A stretch of DNA of 64,000 nt, taken from positions 682,001 to 746,000 of the forward strand of contig JAMXDE010000005.1 of assembly GCA_026770025.1 (NCBI GenBank), written 5' to 3'. The notes under the pieces are model-generated. The model was not told the DNA's origin and did no database searches. It saw nothing but the letters and a program-made list of their open reading frames with translations. The DNA is from Craspedostauros australis. Taxonomy: Eukaryota; Bacillariophyta; Bacillariophyceae; Mastogloiales; Achnanthaceae. A program made the translations under genes and the position numbers. Of this stretch, positions 40,001 through 50,910 are shown in pieces. How positions within the stretch are numbered: position 1 is the stretch's first letter; each line of letters opens with the position of its first letter.

Positions 40001-41936
40001 GGTGATTTGGACGGTAGTGTCTTTGTTTTGTAAGAACAGAGTTGGGTTGGTTTGAGTTGAAGCGGGCTGTGCAAGATGATTGGCTTGGCTTTGCTCCGTT
40101 GGTTTGGATTATGGGAAGATGGATGGGGAAGGGGGAAGGAAAGTCGATCTTGCCGCAGGAGCGCCTGTTTGATGGTGATAACGACGCGTTGTTGCCCTGC
40201 AGATCGAATGTCCAAATTGCCAGCGGATCCAGCAATCGACCAAGGGAGAAGGGTCGCAACACATCCGTAATAACTTCGATGGGGAACGAAGGGCGACGAC
40301 GCCCACGTTGGATCTGCGTGGCCTTCGTACGCCAGAGGCAGGGATGAGGAAGGAGCTGCATCTTTCTCATCGCCTCATCGCGTGAAATCCATGTGGACGT
40401 CGACATCGGCGATGAAACGTCGCCGTCGTCCTAAAGATTCATCGGCGATTCAATGTTCGGATCCACCATCACGAAGTGAATGGCGCACGGGGAATGATCT
40501 CAACCTCTCTGGCCCGAACCAAGAGGGGAGGGCGGTCGTGGTTGATGTTCCCAAGTGCTCTTGAATCAGGCGGAGGAAGTACGAGCTGAGTATCGTTTCC
40601 CCGGGGGCAGTGTTGTTTGAGCGTGTTCTGTAGCGGATGGATGAAGTCCCGCACACATGGCACGAGATGGGTGGCTGGTCCGCAGGGACTAGCCGGGAGG
40701 GAGGAAGGAAGGAAGGAAGGAAGATTGAAACCTGGGCTATGTCTGGACGAGGCTGTTGTCTTGGTGACAGGTCACCTTGTGAGTGAAGGCGCTGCTCACG
40801 GAACCTTCCTCGTTGTGTCGTTGGCGGCAACCCGCTTCCATTTCCTCCACTTGATGTTCCCATTTCATGTCAGTGCCATTTTTGGTAATCGTCAATGGCT
40901 CGGTCGGCGCGCCGCACGATCCACGCATTGATACTTAGTGTTGAATGCGACACAAAGAAAATGCACAGAAGGCCGACTGTGTCTGAACGAAACCGTGTTT
41001 GTGAACACGCTTCGCTTTGTCACGCGTCCTAACAGTCCACAAAACAGCTTTTTGCGAAGGATATGTTCGACAGTTGGGGCAGTACGGTGTTCGTGTTGGT
41101 GCATCTGTTGTGATTGGACCCTTCTCACTGGTCCGACTTTGATGTTCTTGTTGTGAACACAAATTCCTGCATTCTCCAAGGAGCCTCCGATCGAAGTCCA
41201 GACGGTATACATGTCAATCACACAGATCATTGGGGTCCATGGTAAATATACAATAAATAAAGCTAATGCTTTTCATTTGTCTCAACAAGCGCTTGACCAA
41301 CATGACCGAAGATGGACTCAAGCAACATTCGCAACCAACACCTCGCGAACTAAAACCAGACCTCGTAGGTGACAACACCATCCACGACTTGATTCATCCG
41401 AATGCAAATCTTGGCTGTGTTTGCGAACGGCACAAACAAGACCAAAATCAACAGCAATCGACACGAATCAAGGGAGAGAAGGTGACAATGGTGGTGGCAG
41501 CAGCGGCAAGCGCCTCTGGCCTCCGCGATGTTGGTGCTGATGTTGGCACGACAGAAACACGAAAGAGAGACGGACACAACAAGAAGATCGTCTGAAGCCT
41601 ATCCAATTCGCGAGTTGTGAACACATCATCTGTGCTCATAGTTTGTAGGTCGTACTCCCACCACAGATACCACTGAACCCACGCGTCAACAACAAATCGT
41701 GCTTGCCTTCCTACTGTTCCACACAGTCGGATCCTGCATCCTACAGTCTACCAATCCACCTCATCCCAATACATCCCGTCGGACTTGTCGCTGAAAGAGA
41801 GAACTCTTGAGCCAGATCTGCGCGCCCAACCTTTGCCAGAGTAAACCGATCGAACGTACTCGTACTCGTACCCGCGCTCGTACCCGCGCACGCAACACAA
41901 CACAAGACAAAAGCACAACAGAGAAAGTCACTGAAG
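40001..41936. other. Long intergenic region between divergent genes
   Basis: About 1.9 kb between the phosphate transporter (-) and the SPFH gene (+). Contains GGAAGGAAGGAAGGAAGGAA at about 40700-40722 and, just before the SPFH gene, repeated CTCGTACCCGCG-type units (about 41856-41890). The open frames at 40450-40863 (-) and 41266-41595 (+) lack domain features and are not called. Confidence 0.45.
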
Positions 41937-43029
41937 ATGTGTGGCGACGGTTGCTGCTGCTTGGTCTGCGTGCGAACCCAGGAGGTTGGGATCGTTGAGG
42001 ATTTGGGGCAGTTCAAGGCGCTCCTCGATCCTGGTTTGCACTGCGTCCTCTGCCCGGTGCAGAGTGTCGTGGGACGTCTGTCGCTTCGCATCCAGCAGCT
42101 CGATGTCATCTGCGAGACCAAGACGAAGGACAACGTGTTCGTGAATGTCGGCGTAGCCGTGCAGTTCCGCGTCCTCGTCGAATCCGCCTACGATGCATAC
42201 TACCGCCTCACGGATCCGCGCGGCCAGATCCAATCCTACGTCTTCGATGTCATCCGATCCACCGTTCCGAAGATGGAGCTCGACGAGGCCTTCGCCAGCA
42301 AGGCAGACATCGCCGCCGCCGTCCTCGAGCAGCTCACTGACGTGATGCGGGACTACGGCTACGAGATCAAGAACACGCTGATCACGGATTTGGCGCCAGA
42401 CAGCAAGGTCAAGGCCAGCATGAACGAGATCAACGCCTCGCGCCGTCTCAAGGAGGCAGCGTCGCACAAGGCCGAGGCCGACAAGGTCCGCCAAGTCAAG
42501 GGAGCAGAAGGTGCGTCGACATGGCTGCGGTGGTGAATATGGATGCGTGCGTTCGGGCATGGCTGGTCCCCCGTTGCTGCGTACTTTCAATTGTGCATGC
42601 CCTTGCCAAGGAGAAGTGCAGTATCATTCCGCACACCCACCCACTCACCGTGCTTTGCCAATCATTTTCACCACTCTGCTGCTACGCTATTTTTCACAAC
42701 TGTCACAAACAGCCGAGGCCGAAGCGCGGTACTTGAGCGGAGTGGGAGTTGCCCGCCAGCGCAAGGCCATCGTCCAAGGACTCCAGCAATCCGTCGGCGC
42801 CTTCGCGAATGAAGTTGACGGGGCAACGCCAAAGGATGTCATGGACATTCTCCTTCTCACGCAGTATTTCGACACGCTGTCCACAGTCGGTGCAAACTCG
42901 TTGATTCTTGAGCACGACCCAGCCACAGTCGCACAGCTGCGTTCCTCTGTCGGAGCTGGCTTCATGGCTGGTGCCGGCAAGAAACCACAGAAGCAGTCCC
43001 AGCAAGGCTTCCAGAGCTTGTTGGGTTAA
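41937..43029 (+). CDS. SPFH/prohibitin-fold protein, HIR (hypersensitive-induced response) type
   Basis: Spliced model: 41937-42510 and 42713-43029, 296 residues, close to the usual HIR length of about 290. The 202-bp intron has GTGCGT and ACAG ends, and splicing restores the family stretch KGAEAEAEARYLSG. The N-terminus is MCGDGCCC, rich in Cys likely to be acylated for membrane attachment. The SPFH core includes TKDNVFVNV, YRLTDPRGQIQSYVFDVIRSTVPKMELDEAF and DYGYEIKNTLITDL, then a coiled coil and a C-terminal helix. HIR proteins form membrane-microdomain oligomers; in plants they take part in stress and defence signalling (established). A role in diatoms is unproven. Confidence 0.92.
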
Positions 43030-43947
43030 CGACTCTTGCCGGCGCTGACGCTGATGTTGCCACGGCCGCACAAGGTTTGGATGTTATGCGCGACGGAACA
43101 AATCGACCACCCGCTCCCCAAAACTGTGGCTGGAGCACGTGGCGTCCGAACATGACGACAAACGAATGGATGCAATCGGGTGATACTCGCCACATACACA
43201 TGGGACACCAGTTGCCTGCACGATGGCCCATCATCCTCGACATCAATCTGCGTCGCGCTCAGCAAGAGTCCATCTGTATTTATGTTCCACCGCTCATTTG
43301 TGATGTTGTCATTAATAACATGGGAGTCTAGTACAAACGTTCCTCAACCGCTTTAGTGCAACACTGCAGTCGCTGTGGCGCGATGGGCAGCCGCACCGTG
43401 CTTCCAATGACATCGCAACCTCCGCTGCTGCCACATCATGGTACAGATTGAAGCGGCACAGCCATCAGACTGCTGAGGTTGCCGCCGTTTTGCTGTGCTC
43501 ATACCTGCCATGTTCTGAGGCTCTTCCCACGAGCGGCTTAGAATGAAGCGCTCCATCTACGAGCGTGGCGGGACGGTTGCGACCAAAGAGATTGGGATGG
43601 CGCTTCTGCTGTGCATTCTTCACATGCGGAATATAGTAGCCCAACAACGATGGTGATAGCGATGCATGGATCCTGGATGGCAGCCATCACAACCATGGAT
43701 GCTATTCTGTGCTGCTGCATCTTTTTCGAATAGGACCCGAGAGAACTCTACTTTTTGTACTATGAAATGCTCTACTCAATGCCTGTACGAGGTCGCTATT
43801 ACGTGCGCTTGTGGATCAGCTGTTCGTTGCATCAGGGAAGAGCTCAAACATTGGTTGGCTGTATCCTCTGCTTCAGCAACTCTGCCTGTGTGGCGTCGCA
43901 CAATGGGACACGCAACAGCAGCAGCAATGTTCCTGCCGAATGCGAGG
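43030..43947. other. Convergent 3' region
   Basis: Between the ends of the SPFH gene (+) and the orphan-family gene (-). No gene, repeat or RNA was recognised in these 900 bases. Confidence 0.5.
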
Positions 43948-44712
43948 CTACACCGAGTAAATGTCATCATCCTTGTCCATCTCATCACAGATCGCACAGA
44001 CTGCGATCCAGAATCGTTGCTCCTCGATACTTCGGAATGATGACTTTGTGACGGTACTCGTGGCGTGTGACTTTGAAGACGACGATGCCCTCGTTGTCGC
44101 AACAGCGGCGACTTGCGCCTTCGATCCATTGACCATGTCCGTGCTAGAAAGATAAATCTGCCGTTCTTCGACCGATGGTGATGCGGAGACCTTGCACCAA
44201 CGGAGGCGGCTGAAGAGGCACCTCCACCTTTGGGATTGGATGAAGTACTTTGGGATATAATGAAGCCTTCCGCCCGCTTCCAAGCAGTCCGGATCCTCGT
44301 TTGGCATGAAGACGCCGTATTCCTTGCTGTTTGCTTTGAGCCTGCACACCACGGCTTGCTTGTACGCCTTGTGGGACCTGATAATGATCGGTTGTTGGTC
44401 CTTGTATTGGGGGGTATCGAGCACGTATACACTGTAGGAATACGTCGCATCGTCCTTCAGCTCGCGAAGACACATGGTCGTCTGCTTCGCCTTTGTGCTG
44501 GGATCGCGGCTTTGCAACAGCGCGAAGTCGGATCTCTTGAGGCATGACTTGCATTGCATGGTGTCATTAACCGACATGCAGGACACGGCTTCAGCTGTGG
44601 AGAAGAGGTCCTTCGGGAAGCTGATTCCTTCCTGTCGTTCAGGATGTGATCGCTCACTCATGGATCCGCCCATGATGGATGTGATTGAGGCGTCCGTGAT
44701 TGTGGCCAGCAT
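43948..44712 (-). CDS. Orphan-family protein, paralogue of the gene at 22079
   Basis: 254 residues from ATG 44712; the frame extends upstream only through non-ATG codons. It aligns along nearly its whole length with 22079-22858: shared FPK(D/N)LFS.AE, C..VND..QC(K/R)S, LQSR.PSTKA, YVL..PQYK, KEYGVF, the YFIQ region, an Arg/Lys-rich stretch, SSKSHAT, EEQRFWI.VCA.CDEMDKD. N-terminal residues (MLATITDASITSIM) differ. Cys spacing in the N-terminal and C-terminal regions is conserved. Function unknown. Conserved across two dispersed loci, it is most likely expressed. Confidence 0.75.
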   Translation of the reverse strand: MLATITDASITSIMGGSMSERSHPERQEGISFPKDLFSTAEAVSCMSVNDTMQCKSCLKRSDFALLQSRDPSTKAKQTTMCLRELKDDATYSYSVYVLDTPQYKDQQPIIIRSHKAYKQAVVCRLKANSKEYGVFMPNEDPDCLEAGGRLHYIPKYFIQSQRWRCLFSRLRWCKVSASPSVEERQIYLSSTDMVNGSKAQVAAVATTRASSSSKSHATSTVTKSSFRSIEEQRFWIAVCAICDEMDKDDDIYSV

Positions 44713-45834
44713 GATGATTGCGGCTGGTGCTTTGGTGGTGAGGTGATGGCCACGGATATGTACAATAGTTGTCGCTACGAGTATTGTGGGAAGACCACAC
44801 AGGATTGGACAGAGCTCCGCAGAGAATTGCCTTGCCGTGTGGCATTGTGCGTCACAAGCACTTTGGTTTGCATTGTGTTGCAACACCAAACGATGCTTGC
44901 TTTTTGCCTCACGCCCTGGTTGTGTGTCGCCAGCGGCTCGACCATCACCTCGAAAGGTGACACCCTTTCGAAATCACAACCACAACAAGATGGTAGTCGA
45001 GCAATGTGAAACGTCGAACCAGCACCGTTCGTCGCGAACGTCAAGCGCTATCAAGGAACAACGGCGCGTACTTTCTCAATTGCACACAATTAACCACTCG
45101 AACAACGTGACGTTCAACGGTTGTGCAACATGACACGCTGTGATGTCGTGGTTGCCGCATTAAATGTGTGGATTATATCTATTGCATACGAAATACTTAT
45201 GTGCGGGATTAACGTTCAGACAACATTCAACTCGTCCACTCATGGGGACCGTCGCCCACTTCGATCATGGCCAATCTGAGCTTCTCCCACCTGTGTTGTT
45301 GATGGCGCGAGCGGTGGGCATCACGGCGCAGACAAGTGAGAAGGAGCCGATAAGAGAACTACTCTAAGTACCTGTCACTTGGGAGAGGCGTGGCGACGTC
45401 AGCGATGTCGATGTCCGTACAAACACTCTCCACCGATCTGTGCGACATGGCCACAAAGAGACAGCAACCAAGCAAGATCGCGGGCATAGGCAGAGCAGAG
45501 CAGCAGCATCGCATTGGACAAAGGTGCGGAGCCGTTTCCTGCTTCTCTGGATACAGTCTCCGAACATGCATTGCTGCACGATGGGTGACCTGTGCACTCG
45601 TTTCGGCATCTTTGCCGGTGACGTCCTCGTCTGTGCCGTCGTCCAGGCGCACCTTGTGCTGAACTAGACAGGGTTGAACTGCACCGCACATCATTCATTC
45701 CCTCTGATGCCATACTGGTCTTGAGTCACGAAGCACTACGACGAAAACGAGCACTGAAGGAACCAGACACAGCGCAAGAATATTGCTGTGATCTGTTCAC
45801 GTTGCTGTAATCGTTCGCGATATCGGGTCTGCGC
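44713..45834. other. Intergenic region with one strong hairpin
   Basis: No gene. A perfect 8-bp inverted repeat TCGAAAGG/CCTTTCGA with a 6-base loop is at 44950-44971. Otherwise mixed sequence. Open frames at 45359-45713 on both strands have no domain features. Confidence 0.45.
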
Positions 45835-47939
45835 CTACCATTGCTCTCCGACGCTCTGGCTTCCGCGCTTGCGCCCACGTCCGCCTCTTCCTGCCGATGG
45901 GGTGAACCTCGATGGATCGAATGGTGAAATATCCACGCTGTCAGCCTGGCCTGTCGTAACGAGCTCGGACATGACTTTGCCGCAAGCCGGTGCCCAAGCG
46001 ATTCCCCTGAAATGGTTGGCACGATGTAGTATGTGATGGCACGATCAATGGAAGTTACCAACACCGATATCCATCGCAAAAGAAAGTCAGGCAAACGAAT
46101 GATAGAAGCAAAGCAATATCGCAGAGCAAAGTAGGACAGAGTATGAAGGACTGGTGAGACATTGCAAGCAATTCCTGTTCATCTTGTTCCTCATGACGGT
46201 GACGCCAGATGATGCTCCAACTTGGACTTCGGAAGCGTTCGGCCGCCATTTCATGTACACGACAGATATGCTGAAATGTAACTTACCAGCAGTTGTGCCC
46301 TGCATTGATGTATGCGCCTTCGAAGCCTGGTACAGGGCCTGCAATAACAGATACAGATGGAAACAAGATGGAAAACAACATGATGTTTCAGACGAACGTG
46401 TGAGATGATAGTCCAAAAATGGATACAGTACTCCACGATAGATAAATCTGGGTGGAGCATTGGTAGACAAGAGTACGGGATGCTGCTGCGCCGTGCTGGA
46501 CCATGCTGCACACCGCCCGAGACATGAAGAGAGCAAATGCAGCGTAATGTATAGAGCGGAGCGGAGAAGCCCAGTTTCGATTCTTCCTTGGAATGAACTC
46601 ACCCATGTACGGACGAGCATCCGGCGGACACGGTCTCATACAGGCTTGGACGCGATCGAGCTCGCCCACTTTATCGTACAGCGACGACATGCCTTGGAAT
46701 GCCATCGAGGCAGCCTCGACTCGACTCTCTTTGGCGTTGCACTCTTCTCGGAAGGCACCGGACTTCAAGTCTTCTGTGCTGATGTAGTCGGATCCACCGA
46801 TTCCGCAAATGTAAATGGTCCCGTCTGGTCGTGGGTATACTTCCACTGCCTCATTGTTAGCCGATGTCAGCGATAGTTGTAGTCCAAGCAATGCCATAGG
46901 TGAGTTGAGCGATAACATGCCGAGTATGATGTATGTAGAGGAGGAAATCGCCGCAGGCAATGGAGAAGAAGAGAAAGACAAAATGGAACACGTGTTGTAG
47001 AAGTGAGCCAAGCCATCGTCGGGAAACAGGAATCAAGCGCAAGTTGGCTAATGGGAACCGACTCTACCGCAACTTACAGTGTGTGCCATATCGATCATCC
47101 TCTCCACAAAAGAGAGCGGTCGCGTCAACTTCTTCTTCCTCCGGCTTCTTCCACACAATGCTGGTGCTCTTGATGCCCTCCATGGGGAGCTTCACGGCAC
47201 CTTGGAACCAATCTTCCGCGGCGCAGGACCAAGGCCCCGCAGAAACGATGACGGCATCGGCGGGCAAAATTGCTTCTTCACTTTCGTTTCCGCGTGGCGA
47301 GTACTTCACGGCTGTGACCTTGCGGCTACCTCTCTCGCTGCCCTGGTCGGTCTCCACTCCCGTACAGGTCCCAAGCACGACCTCGACTTTGTCGTTGACG
47401 TTCTCCAGCATTTTCGTGACGAATTCCTTTGGGGTGACCTGGGCCGTGTCATCGCCGTATCCCATGGCGGACACCCTGCCGATGCCTTTGCCGTCCAGCC
47501 AATTTGGGACCAGCGGCCCCAGCTTGCGATCCTTGCGGAACTTCTCGATGCCCGTGTACCCCGGCGAGACGGACAGCACCGGCAGCTTGCGGTACGACTC
47601 GCAGCCCAGCTCCTTCGCCAGACCTTCGTACATGTCGAATGCCAGCTCGTGGAGGCCGCTCGTGGCGAAATCTCCCCAGCTCCTGGCCATGAAGCCGCCG
47701 CCCTTTCCGGATGCCGCAGCTGCAGGCTCCTTGGCCTCCAGCAGGTAGATGTTCGTGGCTTGGTCGGTGGCCTTGGCGATGTGGTACGCCACGGATGTGC
47801 CTTGGATGCCGCCACCGATCACAACGACGTTCTTGGGGGGCGTGAACGCCATCGCCAGTTTCGACATGAGGACGATGCACAGCGTCAATGAGACGAAAGC
47901 CGGGAATGACGATGTCAGCTGACTCGAAGACCTTTTCAT
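45835..47939 (-). CDS. Plastid-targeted FAD-dependent oxidoreductase (DAO family), four exons
   Basis: Spliced model on the minus strand: 47939-47078, 46845-46603, 46338-46287 and 46006-45835, 442 residues. Introns have GTAAGT/GCAG, GTGAGT/GCAG and GTAAGT/TCAG ends, and all junctions keep frame. The third exon is only 52 bp and supplies PVPGFEGAYINAGHNC, needed to complete the fold. The signal (about 15-33) ends AMAF-TPP, a plastid motif. The FAD-binding NVVVIGGGIQGTSVAYHI follows. The last exon gives GIAWAPACGKVMSELV, typical of the FAD C-terminal strand of DAO oxidoreductases, then a basic Gly/Arg tail. The family oxidises amines or amino acids such as sarcosine, glycine or D-amino acids; the substrate here is unknown. 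Start ATG 47939 is chosen for the signal. Confidence 0.87.
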
Positions 47940-48706
47940 AATCGTAGCGATGAGGCAAGTTGGGGTATGCTCGTACGCTGGTCGCGGCAAAGCAAAAGAA
48001 TGTGGCTGTCGTCTGCTTCGTTGGATGATGCTGCCGTTGCTTTTCGTGGTTGTGTGCGTGCGATTGTGTGCTGGATTCAACAATCGATCTTTTCGATCTT
48101 TGGATATGTCTTGCCAAATACCAGTTTACTGAAATACACGGCGTGAATTCGAATACTCCGGAGATGAAAATTAGCGCTAACGAGTTGGGGACGGTTGATG
48201 CTGTTTCGTCTCGTTGTGTTTCGCCTTGCAACGAACATGTTGTGCTGTGTTGCTCTTCTTTGCTTTGGTTCGGAGCTGATTGGCCTTGGTTTGGTAGGAC
48301 ATTACCAATGCTTGCACAAGACACGACGGATATCAACTCGCGTTTCATGGTCGATGATTGTCAAGACGAGCTCTTCGCGTGCGCAGCGTGTAACACTAGC
48401 ATCGTGTTTTCAATGATCATCCACTGATGATGAAAACGATGGTGGCGATGACATCGATGACGACGATACTCCATTCATTGTTGCTCGGAGCACACGGCAG
48501 GTGCAGTCGCGGAGTACCTTAGGTCGGATCGACACATTGTTGAGTGCCGCAGCCTCCACGATAAGATGAAACGTATGCATTCTATCGGACTCTTTTCCAG
48601 AATGTCCCACGATGTTGTGTCGCACGACGAGAGTAAAGCGGGTGAAGAGAGGATCGTTGGTTCGTGTAAGAAGTACGCTCTACGAATGTTATCACGGAGC
48701 GCTCGT
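47940..48706. other. Intergenic region
   Basis: Lies between the start of the oxidoreductase gene and the end of the thymidylate kinase gene (both -). A short ATGATG/GATGAC run is at 48425-48465. No gene seen. Confidence 0.5.
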
Positions 48707-49872
48707 TTACTTTTCCAGATACGGCCACATCTCGGACAATGGCTTCTTGTCCTTCTGAACCGCGGCGATGGTCGACTCCACAATCGCATTGATCTCCTTC
48801 TGCACATCTTCAATGCTCTGCGCGGCATTGACAATATGCCACGCGGGTGGTGACGACGCCGGGTGGTTAGTGGACGCATCTTCATCCAATGCTTGCAGCT
48901 CCGCGAATCGTTGTCGCACACGAATCTGCATGTCCCGCTTTTCATATCGTTCTTCTCCGAAGCTATTTTCGGCGATGTATTATACATGCAAGGAACGGCC
49001 AACATGAGTTGCCACGAGCGGGAGCAACAAGATGGAGAGCGAAACAAAGAGTGGCATCGCATGGTGAGTTTGTACATCATTCGCGATTCGGACAACCCAC
49101 GTTCAGAGCAACCTGATCTGCTCTGCTCTGTTCCACCTGCCAACACTCACCCTCCCCGCTTCGCTGCATCCTCTTGTGAGATATCCAAGAAGATGACGAC
49201 GTCCGGTGCCGGCAACCCCACATCTGCCCGCTGGCACCATCCCAACGACAGCAACGGCGTGCCATCCTCCTTCACTTTGGCCGATGAAAAGGCAACACCG
49301 GAATAGGCGTACCGATCGCACACGATATTCGTCTTGTCGTGCAACAGCCGCTGCCGTAACGTGTCGACCATCTCCCACCGATTGGCGCTGAACAGCAGGT
49401 GGATTGCATGATCCTCCTGGTTGCTGCGCTGTTGCAAGTAGGAGTTGATCATCTGTCCGATGGGCGTCGTGCGATCGGGGAATCGGATGGCGGCCGTGGC
49501 ATGCTTGTGGGCATTCCAATGCTCATCGAGCAGCTTCACTTGCGTCGTCTTGCCGCATCGATCGATGCCCTCCAGGACGATGAAGGCGCCGCGGTGTGGT
49601 TCGGGGTGTTGCGCGGTGGCACTGGTTGGAGAGCCTTCCGTTGTGCTGCTGGGAGTGGAAGCCATGGTTGTGGCGGTGGTTGCTGCGCTTGTGATGGCCG
49701 CAGAGGAGAACGGGTTGGATCTGCTCGCAGTTCGGAAAGCGGATGCCGTGGATGCGTGCAATGCAGATGTTGTAAATGCGTTCGAGACGAAAGCTGATGC
49801 GATTGATGAGATGATGAAAGTGGGGAGAACTGTGATGGATCTGCGCATGATGCCTTGCAGGGACGAGTGCAT
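48707..49872 (-). CDS. Thymidylate kinase, predicted plastid form (two exons)
   Basis: Spliced model: 49872-49151 and 48962-48707, 325 residues. The donor GTGAGT and acceptor AATAG join AAKRGG to FGEERYEKRDMQ, the expected TMPK sequence. It has the P-loop LEGIDRCGKTTQ, the substrate-binding RFPDRTTPIG, the DRYAYSGVAFSSAK signature and the LPAPDVVIFLDIS strand. The enzyme phosphorylates dTMP to dTDP with ATP for DNA synthesis. The start (ATG 49872) precedes a hydrophobic signal whose end, ASAF-VSNAF, fits a diatom plastid motif, followed by a long Ser/Thr/Ala-rich transit stretch, so it likely serves plastid DNA replication. The frame upstream of 49872 has no ATG with support. Confidence 0.88.
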
Positions 49873-50910
49873 GATGTGTGTTCGTCCGAGTAGTGTTACG
49901 ACTATGATTGGAGCGCAATCACAAATGCGCTCCTCTGCCACCTTGCCCCTTGTGGTGGCGCTTGCGGTGATCGCATTTGTTGATTGATGCGCTGACACCA
50001 ATGCGATCTTTTGCCGCTCTTCTTCTTGGTGTTGTTGTGTTCGATCTTCGGAACGACAGACCTCGTGATTCGTTCTCTCGGACCTCGCACATGTCTCATT
50101 ATTGTTGTGGAGGTCTGTTTCTTTCAATTGCGAAACTCAAACAGACAGTCCGAACAAGTACATCAAACATACAGACATAGACAGACAGACCCAACAGAGA
50201 GACTGACAGACTTGAACAAGCTACTGTTTGATTCATGCGACTCAGATGAGTCCAACGAACAACGCAGAAATCGATGTTGTTCTGTGCGTGACAACAAAGA
50301 CAAATGGTGGGAGAAAGAGTGAAGGCGGATTTGCGAATGGTGAAGAAAACCACGCACCAAGCGCCACCATTTGTCGATTGTTGCTTACCCAGCTTGATCG
50401 GAGTTGAAGAACAAATGAGAGTGACGACATCCATCGATCATTCATCGAACATCCATCGATCATTCATCGAGCATCCATCCACCCATCCTCCCGCGAACAT
50501 CCACAATCGCCAGCGCCAACAAGGGAAGGGTATCTGTGTTGGTATCTTTCGGGGATGATCTTCACGTGACACTTCCTCGTCGCACGCGCATGAAGATGCA
50601 TCATCCACAAACGTGGACAAGCGTTTTCTCCTCTCAAAGCATGCAACATCATGCGACTCCACTTCGAAAGGATTCATGGGATGCGCCTCAATGATGCTGT
50701 CTGTCCTCGCAAGCAGGTGCTTCATCCGCATCCTTGATGTGAGCAATACTGCTTCATCAGATGTGTCCATCTCTGCATCATCTCATAATCTGAAACATCG
50801 CATCAATTCAACCAACAGCAACAAACCAAACTAGCATTCGATCACCCAACACAACAACAATCAACGACCAACGACCAACAACCAACGACAACGACAATCA
50901 AGCATTCAAC
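49873..50910. promoter_or_regulatory. Divergent promoter region with short repeats
   Basis: Lies between thymidylate kinase (-) and the ABCG gene (+). A 22-bp unit (ATCCATCGATCATTCATCGA, then AC or GC) occurs twice at 50429-50472. The ABCG leader (50830-50910) is rich in CAACAA/ACGACCAACAACCAACG motifs. No gene supported. Confidence 0.5.
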
